Origin: an uncultured Gammaproteobacteria bacterium
Lineage (GTDB): Bacteria > Pseudomonadota > Gammaproteobacteria > JAADHQ01
NCBI GenBank assembly: GCA_947258755.1
Contig: CAMYJO010000009.1
Location: 1 to 64,000 of the forward strand
DNA: 64,000 nt
Direction: 5' to 3'
Both the position numbers and the translations under genes were made by a program. Under the pieces are notes generated by a model. That model ran no database searches and had not been told where the DNA came from. It worked only from the letters and a program-made list of their open reading frames with translations. This document shows positions 35,451 through 47,596 of the stretch, one piece after another (within the stretch, counting starts at the first letter, position 1; every line of letters begins with the position of its first letter).

Positions 35451-36095
35451 GTGAATATACTCAAACTTAACAGCATCATGCTTGCCTTGTTCCTCGCATT
35501 CCTGGCCCCGGCCAGTCAGGCACAGGCCTCGGCGACCGAACAGGTCAAGAGCACTGTAGAAAGTGTCCTCAACGTATTAAGGGATAAATCACTGGATACG
35601 GATTTACGTCGCGACAAAATCCGCGAATTGATCAAGGGACGCTTTTATTTTCGCGCCATGTCTCAAAGCGCACTGTCGCGCTACTGGCGCAAAGCCAATC
35701 CGCAGCAGCAAGACAGGTTTGTCGAACTGTTTTCACGCCTGTTGGAAGCGACTTATCTCGGCCGTATCGAAGCCTATACCGATGAGCGCGTTGAGTACCT
35801 GCGTGAAAAACAAAAAAATCCGAAAAGGGTCGTGGTGTATACACAGATTGTCACCAATTCCGGAGACATTCCCATTAATTACAAGCTGGCCAAAAAGGAC
35901 GAGCAGTGGATGGTCTATGACGTCGTCATCGAAGAAGTCAGCCTAATCAGTAATTATCGTTCCAGTTATGCCGAAATCATCAAGAAGGAAGGCATGGAAG
36001 GACTGTTGTCAAAAATGCAACAGAAACTCAACGACAAGGACAAGCAAGAAAAAGCGGCAAGGCTTGATACCTTATTGCTATCGGCACAGCTATGA
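35451..36095 (+). CDS. mlaC: Lipid asymmetry substrate-binding protein MlaC
   Basis: Signal peptide; MlaC/Ttg2D-like. Confidence 0.93.
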   Translation: MNILKLNSIMLALFLAFLAPASQAQASATEQVKSTVESVLNVLRDKSLDTDLRRDKIRELIKGRFYFRAMSQSALSRYWRKANPQQQDRFVELFSRLLEATYLGRIEAYTDERVEYLREKQKNPKRVVVYTQIVTNSGDIPINYKLAKKDEQWMVYDVVIEEVSLISNYRSSYAEIIKKEGMEGLLSKMQQKLNDKDKQEKAARLDTLLLSAQL

Positions 36096-36167
36096 TACCG
36101 TTAGCTGTTTGTCGACTGTGATGCTAGAGCCTATCCTGATTATTTTGTCGGCCATTAATTCACACCC

Positions 36168-36812
36168 ATGAAACACACGCTGTATGATCAGGTGTTAAGC
36201 CTGGCAGGGGTTTTTCAGGCCGCTGCACTGGTTAAACGCGGTGCCCGGCATCGCCTGATTATTGATAACGATATTGAGACCAGTATCAACAGCCTGTTCA
36301 TGGTCAACGCGGACTCGGTTGAACAGATCTATAATGGACCCGCCTATCTGCGTCAGGGACTGAGTACACTGATGGCGCAACTCGGCAATCAAACAAGTCT
36401 GAGGGATGTAGAGGTCAGCCGTTATGTCATCACCCTGTTGTATCTGGAAAAAAAATTATCACGCAACAATGACCTAATGACCACCCTGGCCAATGGCATC
36501 AGCAGCGCCCAGGAACAGGCCGAGTTTTTTAGCCCGACACATGAGAACGTCGTCGCTGCCCTGGCCGACCTCTATCAACAGACAGTCAGTACCCTGAACC
36601 CCAGAATCATCGTCAATGGCGATCCACAGCTGTTGCAGGAACCACAGAATGCCAATCTTATCCGCGCACTGCTATTGGCCGGCATTCGCTCCGCTATGGC
36701 CTGGCGACAATGCGGCGGCAAGCGCTGGCAATTGCTATTCAAGCGCCAGACCATCCTGAATGAGGCCCGTCAGACCCTGGATAAACTCCCCACCATCGAT
36801 GCAAGGGTATGA
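36168..36812 (+). CDS. hflD: HflD family lysogenization regulator homolog
   Basis: QVLSLAGVFQAAALV; IRALLLAGIRSAMAWRQCGGKRWQLLF. Confidence 0.92.
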   Translation: MKHTLYDQVLSLAGVFQAAALVKRGARHRLIIDNDIETSINSLFMVNADSVEQIYNGPAYLRQGLSTLMAQLGNQTSLRDVEVSRYVITLLYLEKKLSRNNDLMTTLANGISSAQEQAEFFSPTHENVVAALADLYQQTVSTLNPRIIVNGDPQLLQEPQNANLIRALLLAGIRSAMAWRQCGGKRWQLLFKRQTILNEARQTLDKLPTIDARV

Positions 36813-36902
36813 TATAATTGCCCTATCTGGGTAAAAATACCACCGTAACATATTGATTAACTTAATGTATCGCTGAAATCAGCGCTATACAGGGGAGTCT
36901 TC

Positions 36903-39566
36903 ATGAGTAACAGTTTTAACGCGCGCGCTGATCTTACAGTCAACCAACAACAATACGAGATTTTTCGCCTCAAGGCTGTCGACAATGCCGATCGCCTACC
37001 CTATTCGCTGAAAATCCTGTTGGAAAACCTGCTACGGCATGAGGATGGTATCAACGTCAGCGCCGATGACATCCAGGCCCTGGCCAACTGGCAGCCGCAG
37101 GCCGAACCAAGTATCGAGATAGCGTTCACGCCCGCACGCGTATTGATGCAAGACTTTACCGGCGTGCCTGCCGTGGTTGATCTGGCAGCGATGCGCGATG
37201 CCATGCGTGCACTGGGTGGTAACCCGGAAAAAATCAATCCGTTGCAACCCGCCGAACTGGTCATCGACCACTCGGTACAGATCGATATGTTCGGTAATGC
37301 CGATGCGATTCAGTTCAATGCCGATCTGGAATACCAACGCAATCAGGAACGCTACAGCTTCCTGAAATGGGGCCAGAAGGCCTTTTCCAATTTCAAAGTC
37401 GTACCACCGGACACCGGTATTGTTCACCAGGTCAACCTGGAATACCTCGCGCGTGCAGTCTTTGCCAAGGACAATAACGGCCGCCTGCAAGCCTATCCGG
37501 ACACCCTGGTCGGCACGGATTCACACACCACCATGATCAATGGCCTCGGCGTACTCGGTTGGGGCGTCGGCGGTATCGAAGCTGAGGCTGCGATGCTTGG
37601 TCAACCGGTGTCGATGTTGATCCCGCAGGTCGTTGGCTTTCGCCTGACCGGCGCCCTGCCCGAAGGCGCGACCGCCACTGACCTGGTCCTGACCGTGGTC
37701 GAGATCCTGCGCGAGCATGGCGTGGTCGGCAAATTTGTTGAATTCTTCGGTAACGGTCTCGACCAATTGTCACTGGCCGACCGTGCCACGATCGCCAACA
37801 TGGCGCCCGAGTACGGTGCCACCTGTGGTATTTTCCCGATAGACCAGGAAACACTGAATTACCTGAAACTGTCCGGGCGTGATGAGCAATCAATCGCACT
37901 GGTAGAGGCCTATGCAAAAGAACAGGGCTTCTTCCGTGATGCACAGACGACTGAGGCCGACTACAGCGCGGTTATCGAACTGGACATCTCTACCGTCGTA
38001 CCCAGTCTGGCAGGCCCCAAGCGACCCCAGGATCGAATTCCGCTGAATCAGTCGCAATCAATGTTTGTCGATGATCTTGCCAAACTGAAGCAGGAACGCA
38101 GCCTCAACAGCAAGGCCGTCAGCACGACAATCAATGGTGAACAGGTCAGTCTCGATGATGGTGCCGTTGTTATCGCATCGATCACCTCCTGTACCAATAC
38201 CTCAAACCCCTCGGTCATGATCGGCGCCGGCCTGGTTGCCAAAAAGGCGGCCGCCCTTGGTCTCAAGGTCAAACCCTGGGTCAAGACCTCGCTGGCACCC
38301 GGTTCACGCGTGGTCACCGAATACCTGAAACAGGCTGATGTCTTGAAGGACCTCGAGGCCCTTGGCTTTTTTGTCGTCGGTTATGGCTGTGCAACCTGTA
38401 TCGGTAATTCCGGTCCGTTACCGGAACCGGTTTCTGCTGCGATTAGCGAAGGCCAGCTCTCGGCTGCATCCGTGCTGTCTGGTAACCGTAACTTTGAAGG
38501 GCGCGTGCACGCCGAGGTACGCATGAACTACCTGGCCTCACCACCGCTGGTCGTCGCCTATGCGATCGCCGGCACCATGAACATCGACCTGCAAAACGAC
38601 CCGCTGGGAGAGGATACACAGGGAAATCCAGTCTATTTGAAAGATATCTGGCCGGCACACAATGAAATCCAGCAGGCCATACAGGAAAGCGTCAACCGCA
38701 GTGAGTTCACCGAGGCCTATGGCGAAGTCTATAAGGGCGAGGATCGCTGGATCAATCTGGCCTCTCCAGAGGGACAGCTGTTTGACTGGCAGCAGGATTC
38801 CACCTATATCAAGAACCCACCCTACTTTGAAAACATGACGTTGACCGTTAACCCGGTCAAAGACATCAGTGGTGCACGGGCACTGGCACTGCTGGGTGAT
38901 TCTGTCACCACCGACCATATATCTCCGGCAGGAGCGATCAAGGCCGACAGCCCGGCGGGACGTTACTTACAGGAGCAAGGCGTCAAACAGAGTGACTTTA
39001 ACTCGCTGGGTTCACGTCGCGGCAACCATGAGGTGATGATGCGCGGTACCTTTGCCAATATCCGCCTGCGTAATCTGCTCGCACCCGGCACCGAAGGCGG
39101 CATTACCGTGCACCAGCCTAGTGGCGAACAAATGAGTATCTTTGATGCCTCGGTCAAATACCAACAAGAACAGGTGCCATTGATTGTCATCGCCGGCAAA
39201 GAATATGGTTCAGGTTCGTCACGCGACTGGGCCGCCAAGGGTCCGCGTCTGCTCGGCATCCAGGCGGTTATCGCCGAAAGTTATGAGCGCATCCATCGCT
39301 CCAACCTGGTCGGCATGGGCATTCTGCCACTGCAGTTCATGGATGGAGACAATGCCAGCTCACTGGGCATTACAGGCAAAGAAATATTTAATATTGAAGG
39401 GCTTGGCGATGGTTCCTCGAAACAAGTTAATATCAGGGCCGTGGCAGAAGACGGCTCAGAAAAGCAATTCGCTGCACGCGTGCGCATCGATACGCCGCAG
39501 GAAATTGAGTACTACCGCAATGGCGGTATCCTGCATTATGTCCTAAGGCAACTAGCCCAGGACTGA
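36903..39566 (+). CDS. acnA: Aconitate hydratase A
   Basis: 887 aa; [32 protein letters not shown]. Confidence 0.97.
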   Translation: MSNSFNARADLTVNQQQYEIFRLKAVDNADRLPYSLKILLENLLRHEDGINVSADDIQALANWQPQAEPSIEIAFTPARVLMQDFTGVPAVVDLAAMRDAMRALGGNPEKINPLQPAELVIDHSVQIDMFGNADAIQFNADLEYQRNQERYSFLKWGQKAFSNFKVVPPDTGIVHQVNLEYLARAVFAKDNNGRLQAYPDTLVGTDSHTTMINGLGVLGWGVGGIEAEAAMLGQPVSMLIPQVVGFRLTGALPEGATATDLVLTVVEILREHGVVGKFVEFFGNGLDQLSLADRATIANMAPEYGATCGIFPIDQETLNYLKLSGRDEQSIALVEAYAKEQGFFRDAQTTEADYSAVIELDISTVVPSLAGPKRPQDRIPLNQSQSMFVDDLAKLKQERSLNSKAVSTTINGEQVSLDDGAVVIASITSCTNTSNPSVMIGAGLVAKKAAALGLKVKPWVKTSLAPGSRVVTEYLKQADVLKDLEALGFFVVGYGCATCIGNSGPLPEPVSAAISEGQLSAASVLSGNRNFEGRVHAEVRMNYLASPPLVVAYAIAGTMNIDLQNDPLGEDTQGNPVYLKDIWPAHNEIQQAIQESVNRSEFTEAYGEVYKGEDRWINLASPEGQLFDWQQDSTYIKNPPYFENMTLTVNPVKDISGARALALLGDSVTTDHISPAGAIKADSPAGRYLQEQGVKQSDFNSLGSRRGNHEVMMRGTFANIRLRNLLAPGTEGGITVHQPSGEQMSIFDASVKYQQEQVPLIVIAGKEYGSGSSRDWAAKGPRLLGIQAVIAESYERIHRSNLVGMGILPLQFMDGDNASSLGITGKEIFNIEGLGDGSSKQVNIRAVAEDGSEKQFAARVRIDTPQEIEYYRNGGILHYVLRQLAQD

Positions 39567-39570
39567 GGAT

Positions 39571-40371
39571 TTATGACATCAGGTTCTGCAACATCTGTCT
39601 GACCGCATCGGGCTCAAACGGCTTGTCGCAGATACCTGATACCCCCGCCTGTTGAACGGCCGACAGGCGACTGTCGTTCGCTTCACTGGTCACCATCAAA
39701 ATCGGAATCGCATTTTGCGAGCTATTCTCACGTATATAGCGTGTCAACGCCTCGCCATCCATCTCCGGCATATTGTAGTCGGTGACAACCAGATCGTAAT
39801 AATTTGCCTCGATCATGGCAACCGCCTCACGACCGTTCTTGGCGGTCTCAATTTGCGCGATACCAAGATTAGTCAACACCCGGCTAATATGTTTTCTCGC
39901 CAGAGAGCTGTCATCCACCACCAATACCTTTAGCTCATCCAGTTGAATGTCGGCCAGGGCTTGCTCATCCGGCATAATCAGATCTACGGTCGAATACAAT
40001 GCACGCTTGAGATCTTCAGCGGCAAAGGGTTTGGGTAGAATGGCGACAACACCGGCCTGCCGAATCGGATCGAGACTGGCCCAGGATGTCTCACTGGATA
40101 TCAGCATATACGGCACCGCTTCCAACGCCGGGTCCGCACGCAAACCAAGGACCAAATCGGTGCCGGTCATGTCGGGTAAATACATGCTACTAATGACCAG
40201 GTCGGGAATGGACTGCTTGATATTATCCAGCGCCGTTTGCCCATCATGAAAGAGCTCGACTTTACTGACATCCAAATCCTGCAAGCGCTGATGAATTATT
40301 CTGCCTTGCATAGCCGAGGGCTCAACGACCGTGATCGCGAGGTCTGAAATCGGGATTTTTTCCATAACCAT
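39571..40371 (-). CDS. Response regulator with two tandem receiver domains, no recognisable output domain
   Basis: Two REC units (ITVVEPSAMQGRIIHQ..., VLVVDDSSLARKHISRVL...). Confidence 0.92.
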   Translation of the reverse strand: MVMEKIPISDLAITVVEPSAMQGRIIHQRLQDLDVSKVELFHDGQTALDNIKQSIPDLVISSMYLPDMTGTDLVLGLRADPALEAVPYMLISSETSWASLDPIRQAGVVAILPKPFAAEDLKRALYSTVDLIMPDEQALADIQLDELKVLVVDDSSLARKHISRVLTNLGIAQIETAKNGREAVAMIEANYYDLVVTDYNMPEMDGEALTRYIRENSSQNAIPILMVTSEANDSRLSAVQQAGVSGICDKPFEPDAVRQMLQNLMS

Positions 40372-40548
40372 TTACATTACATATTGATACATACAGCTTT
40401 TCGGCCTGCTGATTGAATCCTTTAAAAACAGCTTATAATTCATTGATATATTATAAATAATAGCAGCTAGGCCTGCCTTAAGGCCCGTCTCTTGTGAATA
40501 AAATACATTACATATATTTATTATCTATATGATATCTTTAAATAATGA

Positions 40549-42003
<1,455 letters not shown>

Positions 42004-42158
42004 TAAACAGGTGATGCAGTCACCTGTTCGCGACACCACAAACTGTGAAACAGCACACAGTTTTATCGAACAGAAAGGGTAGGATTTTAATTATATAGTT
42101 TGTTAGCCCTCTTATCCCGCGATATTCCCCGCAAGGTCTAACAAAACTATATTCCTCG

Positions 42159-42198
42159 CCCGAACTGCCCCCCGCAATGCAGTTCGGGTATTTTTTTG
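42159..42198 (+). terminator. Intrinsic terminator downstream of purB
   Basis: Stem CCCGAACTGC/GCAGTTCGGG followed by TATTTTTTT. Confidence 0.9.
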
Positions 42199-42221
42199 CC
42201 AACTCCGTTATTATTCCACAG

Positions 42222-43382
42222 ATGAAACTGAACAACCCTCTCGGTGACTTGCACCCGGACGAATTTTTGCAACAGTACTGGCAAAAAAAACCAGTGCTGA
42301 TCAAACAGGCCATAAAAGATTTCAGTAGTCCGGTCAGCGCCGAAGAACTGGCCGGCCTGGCCTGCGATGAATCGTTTGAATCACGTATCATCCTGGAAAA
42401 AGATGGACAGCACCCTTGGGAGTTAAAGACCGGGCCATTCAAGCAGGATGATTTTGCCCGCCTGCCCGCCACACACTGGACGCTATTGATTCAGGATATC
42501 GAAAAGCACCTACCGGAACTGAGCTACATAATCGAGGCCTTTCATTTTATCCCGGACTGGCGCCTGGATGACTTAATGATTAGCTACGCGCCCGAGCACG
42601 GTTCGGTAGGCCCGCATGTAGATGCCTATGATGTCTTCCTGCTACAGGCCCAGGGTAAGCGGCACTGGAAAATTAATACACAAATTGATCAGTCTGCTGA
42701 CATACTCGACGATACTGACCTGAAGATCCTGAAAGACTTCAGCTGCGAACAAGAGTGGATACTGGAACCGGGAGACATGCTCTACCTACCCCCCGGCGTC
42801 GCTCACTATGGGGTAGCACTAGGTGATTGCATCACCTACTCGATCGGCTTTCGTGCACCGTCTCATCGTCAGTTGTTACAACACTATTTGCAGACAGTCA
42901 TAGAAAATATTCCGGAAAATGCCTTTTATACGGACCCGAACCTGGACAGACAGCAGAACCCGCATCAGATCACTGAGCAAAACATTGAACGGCTCAAACA
43001 GACGATCAGCGACTATCTGTCACTGGATAAGGAACTACTCAAGTATTGGGCCGGCACCCTGCTCTCCGAAAGTAAAGAACTATTCCAGACCGATGGCATC
43101 GACGAACAAACGACCCTGACCGAGTTTATCGACCAATGGCAGAGCAAGCAGGCACTGTATAGAAATACTGCGCTAAAATTTTTGTATATTGTAGATGATA
43201 TCAGCATCAATTTTTACATCGATGGGCAGGTATTCAATGCCACTACAGAATTGTCGCAACAGGCAGAATGGTTATGCTCTGCAGTGCACATCAACTACCC
43301 TGAACTGGGCCACATAGAACATCGTGATGCCCTGCTTTCTTTGATGTATGATCTTTATTGCCACGGCCACTATTATTTTTGA
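42222..43382 (+). CDS. roxA: Ribosomal oxygenase RoxA/YcfD-like cupin (50S L16 3-hydroxylase)
   Basis: JmjC-type cupin; GSVGPHVDAYDVFLLQAQGKRHWKI. Confidence 0.92.
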   Translation: MKLNNPLGDLHPDEFLQQYWQKKPVLIKQAIKDFSSPVSAEELAGLACDESFESRIILEKDGQHPWELKTGPFKQDDFARLPATHWTLLIQDIEKHLPELSYIIEAFHFIPDWRLDDLMISYAPEHGSVGPHVDAYDVFLLQAQGKRHWKINTQIDQSADILDDTDLKILKDFSCEQEWILEPGDMLYLPPGVAHYGVALGDCITYSIGFRAPSHRQLLQHYLQTVIENIPENAFYTDPNLDRQQNPHQITEQNIERLKQTISDYLSLDKELLKYWAGTLLSESKELFQTDGIDEQTTLTEFIDQWQSKQALYRNTALKFLYIVDDISINFYIDGQVFNATTELSQQAEWLCSAVHINYPELGHIEHRDALLSLMYDLYCHGHYYF

Positions 43383-43819
43383 TGATCACAAACACACAAA
43401 CAGCATTTACCGTGTCATGGGTCAGCTGGCAACAAGCCGAAGCGGACTTGCGATCCATTCGCGAACATGTATTCATCCAGGAACAACAGGTACCCGTCGC
43501 TCTGGAATGGGATGGTCTGGATGCAGACTGCCAACATCTGCTGGCACAAGACAGTGACGGCCAGGCCATCGCAACCGCACGCTTGCTAATGGATGGTCAC
43601 ATTGGCCGTATGGCCGTACTCCCGCAGTGGCGTAAACGCGGTGTCGGCACGGCATTATTAACAGAGCTATTACGGTATTGCCGACAACACCACCTGGACC
43701 CCTTTCTAGATGCACAAAACCATGCGCTGGAATTTTATCGTAAAATGGGCTTTATCGCAGTCGGTGATGAATTTCTCGATGCCGGCATACCACATCACAA
43801 AATGATTATGGCAAAATAA
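43382..43819 (+). CDS. GNAT family N-acetyltransferase (ElaA-like)
   Basis: REHVFIQEQQVPVALEWDG; MAVLPQWRKRGVGTALLTELL. Confidence 0.92.
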   Translation: MITNTQTAFTVSWVSWQQAEADLRSIREHVFIQEQQVPVALEWDGLDADCQHLLAQDSDGQAIATARLLMDGHIGRMAVLPQWRKRGVGTALLTELLRYCRQHHLDPFLDAQNHALEFYRKMGFIAVGDEFLDAGIPHHKMIMAK

Positions 43820-43823
43820 GCAA

Positions 43824-44333
43824 ATGAAACTAGATCACTACAAACTAGGCCAGACCAACGAGCAAGCAGCATTTGAGAACAGACTCGAGAATCGTGAGAT
43901 AGCCACTGCCCTGATCAACCAGGCGCAACAACAGCTACGTGTATTCACCCCCGACCTGGAAAAATCCGTTTATGACGATGCTTATGTTATCCATGCCATT
44001 GAGCAACTGGCCCTGCGCAGTCGGCAAACACAAATCCGCGTGCTAGTCCGGGACTCCGGCGCAGCCACCAGATCGGGACATCGCCTGATTGAGCTGTGCC
44101 GACGGCATACATCAAGCATTCATTTACATATTACACCTAAAGACATCGATGACAGTGACAGTGCTTTTTTGCTAGTTGATAACGCCGGATATATATACAA
44201 AACGATCAGCAGTACATACAAAGGCCATTTCAATGCCAATGACAAACTCAAGGTACGCGAATTAGGCAAACGTTTCGAACTGGCCTGGGAACATAGTCGA
44301 CCCGACCCGGAAATGAGGCGACTATTCATATAA
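43824..44333 (+). CDS. Conserved hypothetical protein (PLD-like fold possible)
   Basis: 169 aa; located directly after the GNAT gene. Confidence 0.75.
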   Translation: MKLDHYKLGQTNEQAAFENRLENREIATALINQAQQQLRVFTPDLEKSVYDDAYVIHAIEQLALRSRQTQIRVLVRDSGAATRSGHRLIELCRRHTSSIHLHITPKDIDDSDSAFLLVDNAGYIYKTISSTYKGHFNANDKLKVRELGKRFELAWEHSRPDPEMRRLFI

Positions 44334-44495
44334 CACGCTACCTTTATCAGACCCAAAAACCAGCCGTGGTGTGGATGCAATGGTTCTGTCTATTTCATTG
44401 AAGCTGCTGAGGAAAATCGAGGAAACCGGTTTTAATGATAGCCAGGACGCGTTTCTTCTTAATGTTAGCTTTTGAGAGGCTGAAGGAGCATCAAT

Positions 44496-45251
44496 TTGAA
44501 ACAATGGTATGAACAGCTTTTCGAGAATTACAGTAAAAAATATGATGAAGAGTCTTTCACTCAAGGAACAATGGGTGAGTGTGACTTTATCGAGAAAGAG
44601 ATAAATCATATTGAGCGCACTCAGATACTTGATATTGGATGTGGAACAGGAAGGCATTCAATTGAACTGCGCAAAAGAGGATATTCAATTGAAGGTATCG
44701 ATTTATCTCAAACGCAAATCGAACGAGCGATTGAAAAATCAAAAACGGAAGGATTAAAAATCGATTTTAAGGTGGCTGACGCCAGAAAGCTGGAGTTCGA
44801 ATCGGAGTTTGATCTCGTTATTATGATATGCGAGGGCGCGTTCTCTCTCATGGAAACAGATGACATGAATTACCAAATTCTGAAAAACGCATCAAAAGCA
44901 TTAAAACCAAAAGGAAAACTGATCTTTACAGCGCTGAATGCACTATTCCCCTTATATCACTCCGTAAAAGACTTTATAAACTCGGGAGCAGAAAAAGGTG
45001 CGACTTCCGAAAACACATTCGACTTAATGACATTTCGAGATCACTCAGTTTATGAAACAGAAGATGATTCAGGAAACAAGCTATCACTGAAATGTAATGA
45101 ACGCTACTACGCACCTTCAGAAGTAAGTTGGCTGTTAAAGTCCCTAGGTTTTACCATGGTGGATATTTACGGGGCCAAGCTTGGTGAGTTTTCAAGAACG
45201 GATCGTTTAACCACCGAGGACTATGAAATGCTGGTAATCGCGGAGAGATAA
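44496..45251 (+). CDS. Class I SAM-dependent methyltransferase
   Basis: ILDIGCGTGRHSIELRKRGYSIEGIDLS motif I. Confidence 0.9.
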   Translation: MKQWYEQLFENYSKKYDEESFTQGTMGECDFIEKEINHIERTQILDIGCGTGRHSIELRKRGYSIEGIDLSQTQIERAIEKSKTEGLKIDFKVADARKLEFESEFDLVIMICEGAFSLMETDDMNYQILKNASKALKPKGKLIFTALNALFPLYHSVKDFINSGAEKGATSENTFDLMTFRDHSVYETEDDSGNKLSLKCNERYYAPSEVSWLLKSLGFTMVDIYGAKLGEFSRTDRLTTEDYEMLVIAER

Positions 45252-45364
45252 AAAAGCTAGCAGTGTACAAGTGAAGTCAGATCACAGTTTTTCAATATGA
45301 GGAACAATTGAGATCTGACCCCACATAATAATGCCAAGATGAGATGATTATTTATCTAGCCGCA

Positions 45365-45480
45365 TCAGATTTTACTGCCAGCGCCGCTAGCAACGGCTGT
45401 TGATACTTCGGTGTAATATTTGTATAACTGCCCTCCACCTTGCTTGGCCGAATACATGGCAGCGTCTGTATGCATAAGCA
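45365..45480 (-). pseudogene. Remnant of GGDEF (diguanylate cyclase) C-terminus
   Basis: LLMHTDAAMYSAKQGGGQLYKYYTE resembles the conserved GGDEF tail (ADxAMYxAKxxGxNxYxxY); no N-terminal part. Confidence 0.7.
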
Positions 45481-45555
45481 GCGAAATCCGCCAGTTTAGC
45501 TTGATGTGAGAGCTTATGGGACAGTAGTGAGCCTGGCCCCATTGATCGCTATTGA

Positions 45556-46467
45556 TCACGGTGCCTGTAAGCCGTGCTCGTCATACAGGCTTTGCGCCGT
45601 ATTACCTTGCATGAATGTAACGAAATCCGCACCCCACTCGCCTCCGTCCGCGACGAGCCCTATGTGATACCGGGTTGTAGGGTTTGAGGGGGAGCGCTCC
45701 CCTGATTGTACGCCTCCAATATCCACGAGTTCAAATATTTCGGGAAAGATTCGGGAATAGCGAAGTGCTAAATGGTAGTAGATTATCGCTGCATCTGCGT
45801 AGCCCGCACCTATCAATTCCGGTATTTCCCTGTGGTGGATGATTTGTGAATGTATCGTCTTTGGGCCTGCCGTGAACAGTTTCGCCACCACTGCATCTCC
45901 ATCCGAACCGGCTTCCAGTGCCAAGCCTCTGGCGGCTTCCGCATAAACTGCGTAACTCGCCTTTTCGGTCACCGGGTTTGAGCACGCCACCGTGATATCG
46001 TCGGATAGCAGGTCTGAGATAGAAGCGATACCTTTCGGATTGCCTTTGCGCACCAGGATGACATTACCTCGGCTCTCGGCAAACGGTACGTGCTGGGTAA
46101 TTAAATTAGCATCTACCAAGTTATCCAGAATATTGCCTGGAGCGATAAAGACATCCGGCTTGCGACTGATGCGCAGGTTACCTAATACAAGGCCGTCGCC
46201 CACCAATGCATCGACCAGTGGCGCGGGCGGTGTGGTTGTATAGAACACATCAACCACAGCCGGGTTTGCAGCAAGGAAGGCGCGCACGGAGGCTTCCAGC
46301 GCCATATGGTGATTGCCATCAGAGAATACAGCCAGACCAGCCTTAGCCGGATCGCCATGGAAGTCCAACACCAGGTTGCTGCCGGACGCGGCAAAGGCGC
46401 GTACAGAATCTTCTGGGTATTGCGCGGCCTCTGGTGGCCAGAACAGAGGGCTGTTTAATGAGGTCAT
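45556..46467 (-). CDS. Substrate-binding-like protein (ModA/PBP type II related) with no evident signal peptide
   Basis: 303 aa; ESRGNVILVRKGNPKGIASISDLLSDDITVACSNPVTEKASY; starts MTSLNSPLFWPPEAAQYPEDS. Confidence 0.75.
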   Translation of the reverse strand: MTSLNSPLFWPPEAAQYPEDSVRAFAASGSNLVLDFHGDPAKAGLAVFSDGNHHMALEASVRAFLAANPAVVDVFYTTTPPAPLVDALVGDGLVLGNLRISRKPDVFIAPGNILDNLVDANLITQHVPFAESRGNVILVRKGNPKGIASISDLLSDDITVACSNPVTEKASYAVYAEAARGLALEAGSDGDAVVAKLFTAGPKTIHSQIIHHREIPELIGAGYADAAIIYYHLALRYSRIFPEIFELVDIGGVQSGERSPSNPTTRYHIGLVADGGEWGADFVTFMQGNTAQSLYDEHGLQAP

Positions 46468-46476
46468 GAATTAGCC

Positions 46477-47274
46477 TTAAGCAGCGCCTGACCCAAAAAG
46501 ACTGCGCAGATGGTCGGATTGTACGATATGGATGTGCTGATTCACGGCGCGGACCGCACCCATTTTGCGCAGACGCGCCAAGCTCGTAGTGACGGTCTGG
46601 CGGCTAGCCCCGATCAAGTTGGCAATGTCCTGATGTGTCAGACGCACGTTTACGCACAACTCACCGTTGGTGGAGCCGGTACAGCTGCGTGTGCCCGATG
46701 ACACTGCTGCTAAACGCACCAGCAAACGAGCGATGCGGGTTTCTACGTTGTCGGAGGCCAGCCCCGCCAAGACCTGACCTAAGGCACGAACCCGTGCTGA
46801 CAAAATACCGATAGCCTTCATTGCAGCTTCCGGGTGTGCACCCAGAAAATCGATAAAGTCTCTGTGGCGGATAGAATAGACCTGGGTTGCTTCATTAGCC
46901 ACGGCATAGCTCTGTCGGTCATTGCCCCTCCAGAGTTCGGCCATGCCGAAGATTTCGCCAGGGAAGCTGAACCACAGAATGGTTTCCTTACCCGTGGTCG
47001 AGCTCTGAAACAAACGGATGCAACCGCTGGCTACAATATAGACGTCGTTGGAATGGTCACCGGCACGGAACAGATGATCTCGGTACTTCAGATCCAGGTA
47101 GCGAGAGCATTTCAGCAAATCCCGCGTCTCCGCTTCTGACAGGCTAGAAAGGAAATTTGCATGAGCATCCGACCAGGCATCCCCCTCATCCTCGATACTG
47201 AAAAAATCACTGGTCCCAAGAGTCGTTCTGATTCCTGGAAGCGGATCCATAATGTGTTTACTGATGGTGCTCAC
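46477..47274 (-). CDS. CRP/FNR-family transcriptional regulator
   Basis: cNMP-binding fold (GDHSNDVYIVASGCIRLFQSS) and HTH (LTHQDIANLIGASRQTVTTSLARLRKMG). Confidence 0.94.
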   Translation of the reverse strand: MSTISKHIMDPLPGIRTTLGTSDFFSIEDEGDAWSDAHANFLSSLSEAETRDLLKCSRYLDLKYRDHLFRAGDHSNDVYIVASGCIRLFQSSTTGKETILWFSFPGEIFGMAELWRGNDRQSYAVANEATQVYSIRHRDFIDFLGAHPEAAMKAIGILSARVRALGQVLAGLASDNVETRIARLLVRLAAVSSGTRSCTGSTNGELCVNVRLTHQDIANLIGASRQTVTTSLARLRKMGAVRAVNQHIHIVQSDHLRSLFGSGAA

Positions 47275-47469
47275 TGGTAAATGTCCTTCCTACCTCTGCG
47301 ATACCCATCATGGCATGTCAGGCCCTCTGTTGCTAGAGGTTATATTGTTATAAAAATGAAATAAAAACGGCGGGCTTGATACGTGTAAAGTCACAGCTAC
47401 TATTTTGTTTATTAAATATTACTTTAAAGGTCTATTCCAATTTTCTAATATCGACCCACCTGGGTAAAC

Positions 47470-47514
47470 ATTGTCACCTAGGCGACAATATTACCGACTC
47501 ACATTCGCTAGTAT
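47470..47514 (+). promoter_or_regulatory. CRP-family operator and -10 of tctC promoter
   Basis: Palindrome ATTGTCACCTAGGCGACAAT (47470-47489) and TAGTAT (47509-47514). Confidence 0.7.
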
Positions 47515-47596
47515 CAAGTCCTCAGAATGAAAAATGGCCGTTCGTAATATAAGGGGCCGGATAACCAAGATAATCCGATAGTATGGAGGAGTGACA

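Noticed and set aside
36853-36866. TTGATTAACTTAAT upstream of acnA as FNR site
   Set aside because: Second half-site poor and no matching -10 geometry examined convincingly
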